Below, piece by piece: positions 7,841-16,800 of a DNA stretch of 41,029 nt. Under the pieces are notes generated by a model. That model was given only the letters and a program-made list of their open reading frames with translations, searched no databases and had not been told where the DNA came from. Every line of letters begins with the position of its first letter. Within the stretch, counting starts at the first letter, position 1. The stretch is from contig JAAYBR010000016.1 of the NCBI GenBank assembly GCA_012730045.1, forward strand, positions 1-41,029, written 5' to 3'. A program made the position numbers and the translations under genes. The DNA is from Candidatus Hydrogenedentota bacterium. Its GTDB lineage: Bacteria; Hydrogenedentota; Hydrogenedentia; Hydrogenedentales; CAITNO01.

Positions 7841-8809
7841 TCAGTCGCCGCGCTTGATGCGGGCGCGCATGTCGGCGATGACGATGTCGAGGATCTCGTT
7901 CAGGCTGGTCTTGGGCGCGTAGCCGATGGCCTGGGCGATTTTTTCCAGGCTCGGCTCGCGGTGGCGCATGTCCTCGTAGCCCGGGCCGTAGGCCTGCTCG
8001 TAGGGCACGTAGCGGAGGACGGAGGCGCTGCCCGCCCGCTCGATCACGCGGGTCGCCAGATCCTCCATGGAGACCCGCTCGTTGTTCCCGATGTTGAACA
8101 CCTGCCCGTTCACGGCGTCGCTGCCCATGAGCGTGACCAGCGCGGGCACCACGTCGCCGACGTAGGTGAAGCAGCGGGTCTGTTGTCCGTCGCCGAACAC
8201 CGTGAGCGGCTCGCCCAGCAGCGCCTGGCGCACGAAGGTGGGGATCACCATGCCGTAGCGGCCCGTCTGGCGCGGGCCGACGGTGTTGAAGAGGCGCGAG
8301 ATGACCACGGGGTGGCGCTTCTCGCGCCAGTAGGCCAGCGCGAGGAACTCGTCAATCTCCTTCGACGCGGCGTAGCACCAGCGGTGCTTGTCCGTCGCGC
8401 CGATGACCCGGTCGTCCTCCTCGTGGAAGATGTCCCGCGAGCCCTTGCCGTAGACCTCGCTCGTCGAGGTGATCAGCAGCTTGCGCCGGTAGCGGCAGGT
8501 CTCCTCCAGCACCGTCTCCGTGCCCCGGATGTTGTTCACAATCGTGCGGATCGGGTGGTTTACCACCAGCTGCACCCCCACCGTGGCCGCCAGATGGTAC
8601 ACCACGTCCACCTCGCGCACGAGGTCCCGCACGATCTCCTGGTTCATGGTCGAGTCAATGATGCAGGTGATCTCCGGCAGGTGCTCGATGTTCTCGAAAC
8701 GGCCCGTGCTCAGGTCGTCCAGCACCCACACCTGGTCCCCCCGCCGCACCAGCTCCTCGCACAGATACGACCCGATAAACCCGGCTCCGCCGGTCACCAA
8801 CACGCGCAT
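7841..8809 (-). CDS. NAD-dependent sugar-nucleotide epimerase/dehydratase (extended SDR)
   Basis: A 322-residue cytoplasmic oxidoreductase of the extended short-chain dehydrogenase family acting on nucleotide sugars. The N-terminus carries the Rossmann motif TGGAGFIGS (~6-14). A catalytic Thr/Ser region follows (ITSTSEVYG), then the YxxxK dyad in WCYAASKEID and the substrate-side motif SRLFNTVGPRQ. The profile is close to UDP-glucuronate decarboxylase and UDP-glucose 4-epimerase-like enzymes (GDGQQTRCFTYVGDVV), but the exact reaction cannot be assigned. ATG 8809 is followed directly by the Rossmann strand; GGGAG lies ten bases upstream. The frame is open far upstream but reads through a repeat there. 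It probably supplies a precursor for surface polysaccharide (inference). It is transcribed divergently from the beta-propeller protein gene. Confidence 0.88.
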   Translation of the reverse strand: MRVLVTGGAGFIGSYLCEELVRRGDQVWVLDDLSTGRFENIEHLPEITCIIDSTMNQEIVRDLVREVDVVYHLAATVGVQLVVNHPIRTIVNNIRGTETVLEETCRYRRKLLITSTSEVYGKGSRDIFHEEDDRVIGATDKHRWCYAASKEIDEFLALAYWREKRHPVVISRLFNTVGPRQTGRYGMVIPTFVRQALLGEPLTVFGDGQQTRCFTYVGDVVPALVTLMGSDAVNGQVFNIGNNERVSMEDLATRVIERAGSASVLRYVPYEQAYGPGYEDMRHREPSLEKIAQAIGYAPKTSLNEILDIVIADMRARIKRGD

Positions 8810-8921
8810 GGTGTCTGTTCTCCCTGAAAAGAGGCGTCCCGCGGGGCGAACCGCCCCGCACCCATCCAGTATAACAGCCCCGCAGGCGGAAATGTCCGCC
8901 CTCCCGGACAGGAAAGAGGGA

Positions 8922-9032
8922 AACCACCGATGAACAGTGACGAACACCGATGGGGAAAGGGACGGAAGCTTCGCTTCACTGGCGGGCCGCCGCCGCCCAA
9001 CAAGTGTCTTCCATCGCCGTTCATCGGTGGTT
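8922..9032. repeat. imperfect palindromic intergenic repeat
   Basis: In the 322-base divergent gap between the epimerase and propeller genes, a 14-base arm at 8922-8935 (AACCACCGATGAAC) is inverted exactly at 9019-9032, with further partial pairing inside (ACCGATGG against CCATCG). The loop is about 80 bases. It is built from CACCGATGAACA-type words, resembling other wordy repeats in the window (17431-17548, 19020-19316). No gene is visible in the gap. Confidence 0.65.
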
Positions 9033-9059
9033 AAATCCCCCTCTCTCCAGGAAGATGAC

Positions 9060-9098
9060 ACCATTTCCCGGCGCGGCGGGTCAGGGAAATGGTATCTT
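9060..9098 (+). promoter_or_regulatory. operator-like inverted repeat overlapping a possible extended -10
   Basis: ACCATTTCCC at 9060-9069 is repeated in inverted form as GGGAAATGGT at 9084-9093, with a 14-base spacer. The right arm runs into TGGTATCTT (9090-9098), which reads as an extended -10 element (TG-N-TATCTT). The downstream gene starts at 9132. A regulator bound here could block transcription, or the repeat may act as a hairpin; both readings are inference. Confidence 0.35.
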
Positions 9099-9131
9099 GG
9101 CGGAACGACACGCAACGCAAGGAGGCCGGCC

Positions 9132-11498
9132 ATGGCGAAGACATCCCGGGGCATGACCCCATTGGCGCTGGCACTGCTGCTGGCGGCGGTGTGCGCGGGC
9201 GGCGCAGGAGCGGCGGACCCCGCCGACCCGTATGTCCATCCGCCGGAAAAGCGGTTCTGGGACCCCGCGGCGGATGACGCGTTCCTCCAGGAATGGGTGG
9301 AGCGCGTTCCCACGGAGAGCCCGGTCACCTCGGTGGCCGTGGCGGACGGCGCCGCCTTCGCCGTGCGCGACGGCGCGCTGTTCCGCGTGGCGGGCACGGC
9401 GCTGGAGACGGTGCCCGGCGCGCCGGAGGCCGTGGAGCGGCTGGCCGCGCCGGACGGCCGACTGTGGGTGATGGCGAAGGGCGGTCTCTTCGTGCGCGAG
9501 GGGGACGCCTTCCGCAGGGTGGACGACCGGCCCGTCGTGGATGTCTGCCTGCACGGGGACGGGGTGGTCGCCGCGACGCGCCAGGACCTCTTCCACGTCG
9601 GCGAGGACGGCCTGACGCCCTTCGCGCCCGAGGGCGGCTACCGCAGCCACAACGCCACCTACGACATGGAGGACGGCACCCAGCTGCTGGACGAGCCGGT
9701 GACCTTTGGCCCCGTGTCGCGCATCGCATCCCACGGCGGCACGGTCTACGGCCTGCGGCCGCGGCAGGTGGTCATGTTCGACGGCTTGGCCGTCACCCCG
9801 GAAGTGGCGGACTGGGGGCTGCTGCCCTCGCCCGTGGTGCGCGATTTGGCGTCCCTCGGAAGCCGCCTCTTCATCGCGACCGACCGCGGGCTGGGCGTGC
9901 TGCGCGGCATGTCGTTGACCACGCTCGACGGCGCCGGCGGCCTCCCCTTCGAGGACACCACCTGCCTCGCCCGGGGCTTCGACCGCGACCTCTGGATCGG
10001 CACCAGCCGGGGCGCGGTCCGCATGACCCGCGACGGCGACTTCCACTTCTTCGGCGAGGGGCTCTGGCTGCCCGACGGCCGCGTGAACGCCGTGGCGGCG
10101 GGGGACAAGACGGTCTATGTCGCCACCGACGGCGGCCTGGCGGTCCTCCACTACACGCCGTGGACCCTGGAGGCGAAGGCGAAGTTCTACGAGCGGCACC
10201 TGGAGGAGTGGGGCCACAAGCGCCTCGGCTTCACGCATGTCCTCCACTGGGGCGGGGATGAACTGGGCTGGGTCCGCGAGATCAGCGACAACGACGGCGG
10301 CCACACGGCCCCCTACCTCGCCGCCATGTCCTTCAAGTACGCCGCCACGGGCGACGAGGCGGCCCGCGCCGAGGCCGTGAACACCTTCCAGGCCATGGCC
10401 TGGCTGGAGGAGGTCACCGGCGTGCCGGGTCTCATCGCCCGCGCGATCTGGGTGCCCGGCGCGGACGCCGGGGAGCGGTCGCAGCACGGCTCCGGCGGGC
10501 TGCCCGCCCGGTGGTTCCCCGCCGCCGACCCCCGCTTCGAGTGGAAGGGCGACACGTCGAGCGACGAGGTGGTCGCCCATTTCTACGCCGTGGGCGTGTT
10601 CCACGACTATGCGGCCAAAGGGGCGGACAAACAGCGCGCCGCGGAGCACCTGCGGCGCATCGCCGACCACATCATCGGCAACGGCTGGAAGCTCCGCGAC
10701 GGCAACGGCGAGATGACGCGCTGGGGCCGCTGGGACCCCGAATACCTCCTGCGCCCCTACGGGGCCTACGCCATCGGCCTGAACGGCCTCCAGGCCCAGA
10801 CCTTCGCCACCGTGGCCGGCGGCGTCACGGGCGACCCGAAATACGACGCCGCCCTCCGCCAGACCGTGGAGTGGGGCTACCACCGCCACATCGGCAAGCA
10901 GAAGCTCACCTTCCCGCCGGAGTTCATCACCCCGTGGGACGACCGCCTCGCCTTTGAGAGCTACTTCGTCCTCCTGCGATACGCGAAAGACCCGGTGCTC
11001 CGGACCATCTACCTGCGGAGCCTCGAGCGGAGCTGGGCCGTCAAGCGCATGGAGCGCGTGCCCTGGTACGCCTTCGTCTACAGCGCCGCCACGGGCAATG
11101 ACTGCGACACGACGGACGCGGCGGACCACCTCCGCCAGTGGCCCCTCGACCTGCGCACCCACAGCTACAGCAACTCCCACCGGAGCGACCTCGACCCCGT
11201 TCCCGACCTGCCGAATTACGGCGGCGGCACGCGCGCCATGACCCCGCGCGATTCCGGCCCCAAATACGACAGCCGCAGTGCCCTGCCCCACGACGGCGGG
11301 TCCGGCGGCCGCACCGTCCTCTCCCCCGCCGTCTGGCTGGAGGACTACTGGATGGGCCGGTACTACGGGTTCATCCAGCCGCCCGCCGCCGAGGCCGCCG
11401 CGCTCCCCGGACCGCCCGACCCCGTAATCGCCGGGCCCAGGGGCGCCAAGCCCTACGCGGGTCCGCCCCGGCCCGAAGGGCTGATCCCCGGGGAATAG
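9132..11498 (+). CDS. large secreted beta-propeller plus alpha/alpha-barrel protein, function unknown
   Basis: A 788-residue protein with a signal peptide (MAKTSRGMTPLALALLLAAV, then a small-residue stretch ending AGAAD). Residues ~45-335 contain repeated blades resembling two-component-regulator propeller repeats: LFIATDRGLGVLRG, LWIGTSRGAVRM and VYVATDGGLAVLHY. From ~345 the sequence changes to a helix-rich domain with many Trp, Tyr, His and Asp residues (LHWGGDELGWVREISDNDGG, DEVVAHFYAVGVFHDYA, PYGAYAIGLNGLQAQ), suggesting an alpha/alpha-toroid like glycosidases or lyases. A Pro-rich tail closes it. AAGGAGG six bases before ATG 9132 and the signal peptide set the start. I know no characterised protein of this architecture. 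It may bind or process a polysaccharide in the periplasm or outside; that is inference from fold resemblance only. Confidence 0.65.
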   Translation: MAKTSRGMTPLALALLLAAVCAGGAGAADPADPYVHPPEKRFWDPAADDAFLQEWVERVPTESPVTSVAVADGAAFAVRDGALFRVAGTALETVPGAPEAVERLAAPDGRLWVMAKGGLFVREGDAFRRVDDRPVVDVCLHGDGVVAATRQDLFHVGEDGLTPFAPEGGYRSHNATYDMEDGTQLLDEPVTFGPVSRIASHGGTVYGLRPRQVVMFDGLAVTPEVADWGLLPSPVVRDLASLGSRLFIATDRGLGVLRGMSLTTLDGAGGLPFEDTTCLARGFDRDLWIGTSRGAVRMTRDGDFHFFGEGLWLPDGRVNAVAAGDKTVYVATDGGLAVLHYTPWTLEAKAKFYERHLEEWGHKRLGFTHVLHWGGDELGWVREISDNDGGHTAPYLAAMSFKYAATGDEAARAEAVNTFQAMAWLEEVTGVPGLIARAIWVPGADAGERSQHGSGGLPARWFPAADPRFEWKGDTSSDEVVAHFYAVGVFHDYAAKGADKQRAAEHLRRIADHIIGNGWKLRDGNGEMTRWGRWDPEYLLRPYGAYAIGLNGLQAQTFATVAGGVTGDPKYDAALRQTVEWGYHRHIGKQKLTFPPEFITPWDDRLAFESYFVLLRYAKDPVLRTIYLRSLERSWAVKRMERVPWYAFVYSAATGNDCDTTDAADHLRQWPLDLRTHSYSNSHRSDLDPVPDLPNYGGGTRAMTPRDSGPKYDSRSALPHDGGSGGRTVLSPAVWLEDYWMGRYYGFIQPPAAEAAALPGPPDPVIAGPRGAKPYAGPPRPEGLIPGE

Positions 11499-11561
11499 CA
11501 CGCGCCTGAGACGTTCCGACAAGGGATTGCCGCGCTGACCCAGAGCGCGGACCGGGGCGTT

Positions 11562-11646
11562 GGCGGGCACGAGATTGCTTCGCTTCGCTCGCAATGACGG
11601 GCGTTTTCAGTCATTGCGAGCGAAGCGAAGCAATCTCGTGCCCGCC
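11562..11646. repeat. perfect long inverted repeat (37-bp arms, 11-bp loop)
   Basis: Arms 11562-11598 and 11610-11646 are exact reverse complements, separated by GGGCGTTTTCA. The arms contain GCGAGCGAAGCGAAGCAAT, a word seen in dispersed palindromes of many bacteria. A degenerate third piece, GAGCGAAGCGAAGCCGTCTC, follows at about 11670-11689. The element lies in the 405-base gap between the propeller protein gene and asd; apart from this repeat and the asd promoter and leader, that gap holds nothing else I can recognise. Transcribed, it would form a very stable hairpin and might stop read-through into asd. Confidence 0.9.
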
Positions 11647-11779
11647 ACGACCCCGACTACACCCGTCAGGGCGAGCGAAGCGAAGCCGTCTCTTGACCGC
11701 CGCGCCTGCACCTCGCACGGCCCGGCGCCCGTGGCCCCGGCAACCGGGGTCTTTTTCGATTTTCTCCCCTGAAATGGGG

Positions 11780-11785
11780 TATAAT
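11780..11785 (+). promoter_or_regulatory. -10 element of the asd promoter
   Basis: A consensus TATAAT lies at 11780-11785 in an AT-richer patch. The -35 side is weak (TCGATT or nearby at 11756-11761). Transcription from about 11792 would leave a leader of about 110 bases before the asd ATG, containing the hairpin at 11802-11845. Confidence 0.55.
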
Positions 11786-11801
11786 CACACGACCGAAGTG
11801 C

Positions 11802-11845
11802 ATTCCGTCGCGCGCGTCGGCCCATGGGCCGCGCACGGACGGAAT
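11802..11845 (+). promoter_or_regulatory. hairpin in the asd leader
   Basis: ATTCCGT at 11802-11808 pairs with ACGGAAT at 11839-11845, and the GC-rich interior pairs imperfectly down to a GGCCCATGGGCC tip. It falls inside the predicted asd 5' leader, about 60 bases before the start codon. No oligo-U follows, so it is not a simple terminator. I do not recognise a known riboswitch class. Confidence 0.45.
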
Positions 11846-11903
11846 GTTTGTGTATCTGGGCGTCTTGGCCCTCCCCACGGAACCAACGAAGGAGCACCAC
11901 ACC

Positions 11904-12908
11904 ATGAGCGGCAAGGTTGTTGCAGTGGCCGGCGCCACGGGCGTCGTCGGACGGGAAATGCTGCGGGTCCTCGAGGACCGGAACTTCCCCGTGAAGTCCA
12001 TCAAGCTTCTGGCGTCGGAGCGCTCCCGCGGCAAGACCCTGAAATACAGGGGCGAGGACCTCCCCGTCGAGGTGCTGTCCGACGACTCGTTCAACGGCGT
12101 GGACATCGCCCTGTTCAGCGCGGGCGGCGGCACGAGCAAGCGCTTCGCCCCGTCGGCCGCCAAGGCCGGCTGCGTCGTCGTGGACAACTCCAGCGCCTGG
12201 CGCATGGACCCCGGGGTGCCGCTGGTGGTGCCCGAGGTGAACCCCGGCGACATCCAAAAGCACAAGGGTATCATCGCCAATCCCAACTGCTCGACCATCC
12301 AGATGGTCGTGGTTCTGAAGCCCCTGCACGACGCCGCCCGCATCAAGCGCGTCGTCGTGGCCACCTACCAGGCCGTTTCCGGCGCGGGCAGCGCCGCCCT
12401 CGGCGAGCTGGCCGGGCAGACCAAGGCCCTGGTCGAGGGGCGCCCGTACCCCCCGAAGATCTTCCCGCACCAGATCGCCTTCAACGTGATCCCACAGATC
12501 CCGCAGTCGGACGCCTTCACCGCGAACGGCTACACCAGCGAAGAGATGAAGATGATCAACGAGACCAAGAAGATCATGGGCGACGATTCCATCATGGTCA
12601 CCGCCACCACGGTCCGCGTCCCCGTGCACACCGGCCACAGCGAGTCCGTCAACGTGGAGACCGAGAAGAAGCTGACCGCCGGCCAGGCCCGCGAACTCCT
12701 CCGCAAGGCCCCCGGCGTCATCGTGCAGGACGACCCGGCCGCCCAGCTCTACCCGCTGGCCGTCAACGCCGCCGGCCAGTACGACACCTTCGTCGGCCGC
12801 ATCCGCGAGGACGTTTCACACCCCAGCGCGCTGGAGATGTGGGTGGTCGCCGACAACCTCCTCAAGGGCGCCGCGTCCAACGCCGTCCAAATCGCCGAAC
12901 TGCTGTAA
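11904..12908 (+). CDS. asd: aspartate-semialdehyde dehydrogenase
   Basis: Reduces aspartyl-4-phosphate to aspartate-4-semialdehyde with NADPH, the second step of lysine, threonine, methionine and diaminopimelate synthesis, in the cytoplasm. The 334-residue length is typical of the Bacillus-type enzyme. Seen: nucleotide-binding GATGVVGREML (~10-20), FSAGGGTSK (~71-79), VVVDNSSAWRMD, the nucleophilic Cys129 in ANPNCSTIQM, and RVPVHTGHSES with the catalytic His at about 245. ATG 11904 has AAGGAG nine bases upstream; an in-frame start at 11844 lies within the leader hairpin and is unlikely. The gene stands alone, with its own promoter and a strong terminator. It acts directly after LysC (35275-36594), which is not linked here. 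Confidence 0.96.
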   Translation: MSGKVVAVAGATGVVGREMLRVLEDRNFPVKSIKLLASERSRGKTLKYRGEDLPVEVLSDDSFNGVDIALFSAGGGTSKRFAPSAAKAGCVVVDNSSAWRMDPGVPLVVPEVNPGDIQKHKGIIANPNCSTIQMVVVLKPLHDAARIKRVVVATYQAVSGAGSAALGELAGQTKALVEGRPYPPKIFPHQIAFNVIPQIPQSDAFTANGYTSEEMKMINETKKIMGDDSIMVTATTVRVPVHTGHSESVNVETEKKLTAGQARELLRKAPGVIVQDDPAAQLYPLAVNAAGQYDTFVGRIREDVSHPSALEMWVVADNLLKGAASNAVQIAELL

Positions 12909-12927
12909 CTCCCCCCGTTATTCCCTC

Positions 12928-12966
12928 CGGGCGCGCGGTTTCGGCCGCGCGCCCGGTTTTCTTTTC
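12928..12966 (+). terminator. Rho-independent terminator of asd
   Basis: CCGGGCGCGCGG (12928-12939) and CCGCGCGCCCGG (12946-12957) form a perfect 12-bp stem with a six-base loop, followed immediately by TTTTCTTTT. It starts 19 bases after the asd stop. This is the clearest terminator in the window. Confidence 0.93.
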
Positions 12967-12973
12967 CCCCCTG

Positions 12974-13222
12974 ATCGCCGGATAAGGCGGGGGACGGGAT
13001 CAGGTGCGTTATGTGAACGCGCAGGGGAAGGCGCGCTGTCGTGAAAGGGATGCACCTCACCTACCGGGTGAGACGGTCCTGCCGGGAAAGAAGAGGGCGC
13101 GGCAAGCGGCGCCCCCACATGCGTGAACCGGGGCCCACGCAACAGCACGGAATCCCCGCCCGTAGGGGCGCCGCTTGCCGCGCCCTGGAGCGGACACATA
13201 GGCCGTCGCTTATCCGGCAATC
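12974..13222 (+). repeat. dispersed palindromic element, copy B, plus flanking sequence
   Basis: The gap from the asd terminator to the marR promoter has no gene. Arms 13094-13118 and 13162-13186 are inverted repeats with one mismatch and are nearly identical to those of copy A at 5605-5740, in the opposite orientation. The conserved outer flank 13187-13222 contains CCGTCGCTTATCCGG. A related end word, GATCGCCGGATAAG, occurs at 12974 and again inside the large repeats near 38836 and 40736. Core homology with copy A covers about 13085-13222; the remainder (12974-13084) has no match that I see apart from that word. Confidence 0.8.
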
Positions 13223-13240
13223 CGGGCCTCCCCCTACCGC

Positions 13241-13270
13241 TTGACTTCTAACAATGGCTGCGCTTACAAT
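13241..13270 (+). promoter_or_regulatory. sigma70-like promoter of the marR gene
   Basis: TTGACT at 13241-13246 and TACAAT at 13265-13270 are 18 bases apart. Transcription would start near 13277, which places an in-frame start at 13254 outside the message and supports ATG 13317. Confidence 0.65.
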
Positions 13271-13316
13271 GTGGGCGGAAGAACCGGAACAGACCGGCCA
13301 ACCCGGAGAATTCGCC

Positions 13317-13793
13317 ATGTCGCTCAACCAGGAACTTCAGCTCGAACGGCCCATGGACGACATCCGGCATGAGCTCATCCTCAATGTTGTGCGGACCGCG
13401 AACCTCATGTCGCTCCAGGGAAACACGCTTTTTCGACGCTACGGGCTCACAGAAGCGCAGTTCAACGTCCTCTTCGCCCTCAAGTACAAGATGCGGGACT
13501 GGACCCAGTCCGACCTGAGCAAGCGCCTCGTGGTCACGCGGGCCAGCATCACCTCCGTGCTCGACAAGCTGGAGGCCAAGGCGCTGGTGCGCCGGGTGGC
13601 CGTGGCGGGGAACCGCCGCATTTACCATGTGGAGCTGACGGACCGGGGTTGCACCATGGTGGACACGGTGGAGCCGGCCTACCGGAAGGCGGTGCATGAG
13701 GCCTGCCGGCCGTTGACAGACGCCCAGTGCCGGGCACTGATCCGGCAGCTGGAGGAATTGCGGGCAGGGGTCACCGGGGTTAACCAGGGCTGA
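13317..13793 (+). CDS. MarR-family transcriptional regulator
   Basis: A 158-residue dimeric winged-helix DNA-binding protein of the MarR family, which usually represses a neighbouring transporter or detoxification gene until a small ligand binds. The central part shows the family pattern: LTEAQFNVLFALK, then WTQSDLSKRLVVTRASITSVLDKLE (recognition helix), and the wing ALVRRVAVAGNRRIYHVELTDRG. The C-terminal helices form the dimer region. GGAG nine bases before ATG 13317 and the mapped promoter set the start. It sits 56 bases upstream of the acyl-lipid fusion gene in the same direction, with a 20-bp palindrome between them, so it probably controls itself or that gene. Its ligand is unknown. Confidence 0.9.
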   Translation: MSLNQELQLERPMDDIRHELILNVVRTANLMSLQGNTLFRRYGLTEAQFNVLFALKYKMRDWTQSDLSKRLVVTRASITSVLDKLEAKALVRRVAVAGNRRIYHVELTDRGCTMVDTVEPAYRKAVHEACRPLTDAQCRALIRQLEELRAGVTGVNQG

Positions 13794-13812
13794 CACGCAA
13801 AAACACCCACCC

Positions 13813-13832
13813 CCGCCGGGCGCGCCCGGCGG
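13813..13832 (+). promoter_or_regulatory. 20-bp perfect GC palindrome before the acyl-lipid fusion gene
   Basis: The palindrome CCGCCGGG-CGCG-CCCGGCGG occupies 13813-13832, between the marR stop and the AGGGAG ribosome site (13835-13840) of the next gene. It could be a MarR operator or an RNA hairpin that limits translation. It has no U-run, so it is not a standard terminator. Confidence 0.45.
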
Positions 13833-13849
13833 TTAGGGAGAACCGCCCC

Positions 13850-16800
13850 ATGCCAGGAAAATCCGGCCGGACCGCCGTCATGGACGCCTACCCCCGCAGG
13901 GGGTTCTGGGGGCTCTTCGCCACCCAGTTCCAGGGCGCGTTCAACGACAACCTGTTTCAATACATCATCATCTATTTCCTGCTGGAGGCCCACTACGCCG
14001 TGGACGGCGTGGCGGGGGCGGCGGAGATTTCCCTGTTCGGCCTGACGTTCAAGTCGGGGGATTTTGTCCCCAACGCGGCCACCGTCCTGTTCTCCCTGCC
14101 CTTCATTCTGTTCCCCTCGTTCTTCGGGGCGCTGGCCGACCGGCTGAGCAAGGGGACCGTGGCCCAGTACACCAAATACCTCGAAATTGTCATCATGATC
14201 CTGGGCGGGGTGGCGTTCTACGTCGCCCACGTGCCCGCGCTCTGGGTGGTCCTCTTCCTCATGGCCACGCAGAGCACCATGTTCAGCCCGGCCAAATACG
14301 GACTGCTGCCGGAGATGCTCCCCGAATCCCGCCTGTCCTGGGGCAACGGCATCCTCCAGATGGGCACGGTGGTCTCCATCATCGTGGGGGTCGGCATCGC
14401 GGGGCCGGTCTTCGAATGGTGCCGCGGGGCCCCCTACAAGGCCTCGGTGATATTGACGGGGCTCTCCGTGGTGGGCACCCTGACGGCCCTGCTGATCACG
14501 CGCCCCCCGGCGGCCAACCCCCAACAGCGCATCCCCCTGATGCCCTGGTCGGGCATGGGGCGCTACCTGCGCGTGATCTGGTCGGACTCCGTGCTGCTCA
14601 ATGTCACCATCGGCTACACCTACTTCTGGTTCGCGGGCACCCTGTCGCGCAACGCCATCACGACCTACTCCCTGACCGTGATGGACTACAGCGCGACGCG
14701 CAACTCCATCCTGCTGGCCGCGGTGGCGCTGGGTATCGGCGCGGGCGCCCTTGTGGCGGGCTATCTGTCGCGCGGCAAGATCGAGCAGGGATTCATTCTC
14801 ATCGGCGCGGTGGGCATGGCCGTCACGGGTGTGCTGGTCTCCATCCCGAAAGCCGTCATCGAGTCCACCCTGGTGCCCGCCGTGGCAGCCGTGGTTCTGC
14901 CGCTGGTCGGCGGCGCGGACGGCGCGGTCGGCGGCACGCTGGTGCAGGCGGGGGGCTACTTCCTTTTCCTGACAGCGGCGGCGACGGCGCTGGGCGCGTT
15001 CGCGGGCGTCTTTGACGTGCCCCTCGCGGCGACGCTCCAGCAGCGCGCGCCGCGCCAGATGAAGGGGGGCATCATCGCCGCGACCAACATGCTGACCTTT
15101 GTCGGCATGGCCGCGGCGGGCGGGCTCCTCCTGGGCCTCCGCCGCATTGGACTCACCCCGCTCCAAGTCTTCTTCATCCTCGGCATGGTCTCCCTCGGCA
15201 TGGGTGTCTACATCGCCTGGCGGATCCCCCTGCTGGTGCTGCGCGCCCTGCTCTGGCCGCTCGACGGCATCCTGTTCCGCCTCATGGTGACCGGACGAAA
15301 CCAGCTCCCCGAGGCCGGGCCCGCCCTGCTTGTGGCGGACCATGACTCCCTGATTGACACCCTGCCGCTCCAGATGGCCACGGAGCGCGAGGTGGTCGTG
15401 GTGCTGGAGCGGCGCGGCCTGGAGCATGCCTGGGTGCGCCGCCTCGGCAAGTGCCTGCACCTGCTGCCCGTGGACACGTCCACCGAGGAGGGCCTGCACG
15501 AGGCGGAGGCCGCCGTCCGGCGGATGCTGGCGGAGGGCTGGATCGTGTGCGTGAGCCGCGAGCGCCAGCTCCACGCCGACGGGCTCGAGGTGCCCTGGTT
15601 CCGCGACTACCACGCCCTGGCGGCGGAGGCGGGCGCGCCCGTGATTCCCGTCTCCATCACCCGCCTGTGGGAGCGCGTGTACATCTTCCGCGACAACAGA
15701 CTCCAGTGGCGCTGGTGGGGACGCCTGCGCTACCCGGTGCAGGTGGCTTTCGGCGCGCCGCTCCCGGCGGGCACCCCGGCGGTGGCCGTGCGCCACGCCG
15801 TCGGCGTGGAGGGCATGGAGGCCTATCTCCACCGGCCCTACGCGTACCGCCTGCTGCAGCACGGGTTTGTGCGCATGGCGCGCCGCCGCCTGCGCTTCAT
15901 GGCGACGGCGGACGGGCTCTCGGGCGAGCTTTCCTACTTCAAGGCCCTGGTCGGGGCCATCGTGTTCGCGCGCAAACTGAGAAAGATCCTCGGGCCCGGC
16001 GAGATGGTGGGGCTGCTCGTGCCCTCGACCGTCGGCGGCGCGCTGGCGAACATCGCGGTGCAGATGCTCGGGAAAATTCCGGTGAACCTCAACTACACGG
16101 CGACCTCCGAGACCATCGCCTCCTGCGCCCGCCGCTGCGGCATCACGCACACCCTCACATCGCGAAAGTTCCTGGAGCGCCTTCCCCTGGACGTGCCCGG
16201 CACCCCGGTCTACCTGGAGGACATCCGGGAATCCGTCACGGGACGCGACCGGGTCATCGGGATGCTTCTGGCACTGTTCGCCCCCGTGCACCTGCTGGAC
16301 CGCATCCTCGGCGCGGCGCGCCGGACCGACGAGGACCTGGCCACCGTCATCTTCTCCAGCGGCAGCGAGGGCGAGCCGAAGGGCGTCATGCTCACGCAGC
16401 GCAACGTGATGACCCTCGTCGAGTCCGCGCAGGAGGTCTTCCCCCACAACTGGAACTCCTGCGTGGTGGGTTTCCTCCCCCTGTTCCACTCCTTCGGCTA
16501 CGCCGTCTGCCTGTGGACCCCGCTCCTGGCGGGCATCCGTTCCGTGTTCCATCCGAACCCGCTGGAGCCCAAGGCCATCGGCAACCTCATCGAGAAGCAC
16601 GGCGGCTCCATCATGGTGTGCACCGCCACCTTCCTCCAGGGCTTCATCCGCCGCTGCGAGCCGGGCCAGCTCAAGTCCCTCGACTTCGTGGTGGGCGGCG
16701 CGGAGAAACTGCCCGCCCGCGTCCGCGACGCCTTCAACGAGAAGTTCGGCATCGTCCCCGTCGAGGGCTACGGCACCACCGAGTGCGCCCCCGGCGTTTC

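Noticed and set aside
9081-11594. An 837-codon minus-strand frame opposite the propeller protein gene
   Set aside because: Low-complexity translation without motifs; the plus-strand gene has AAGGAGG, a signal peptide and blade repeats.
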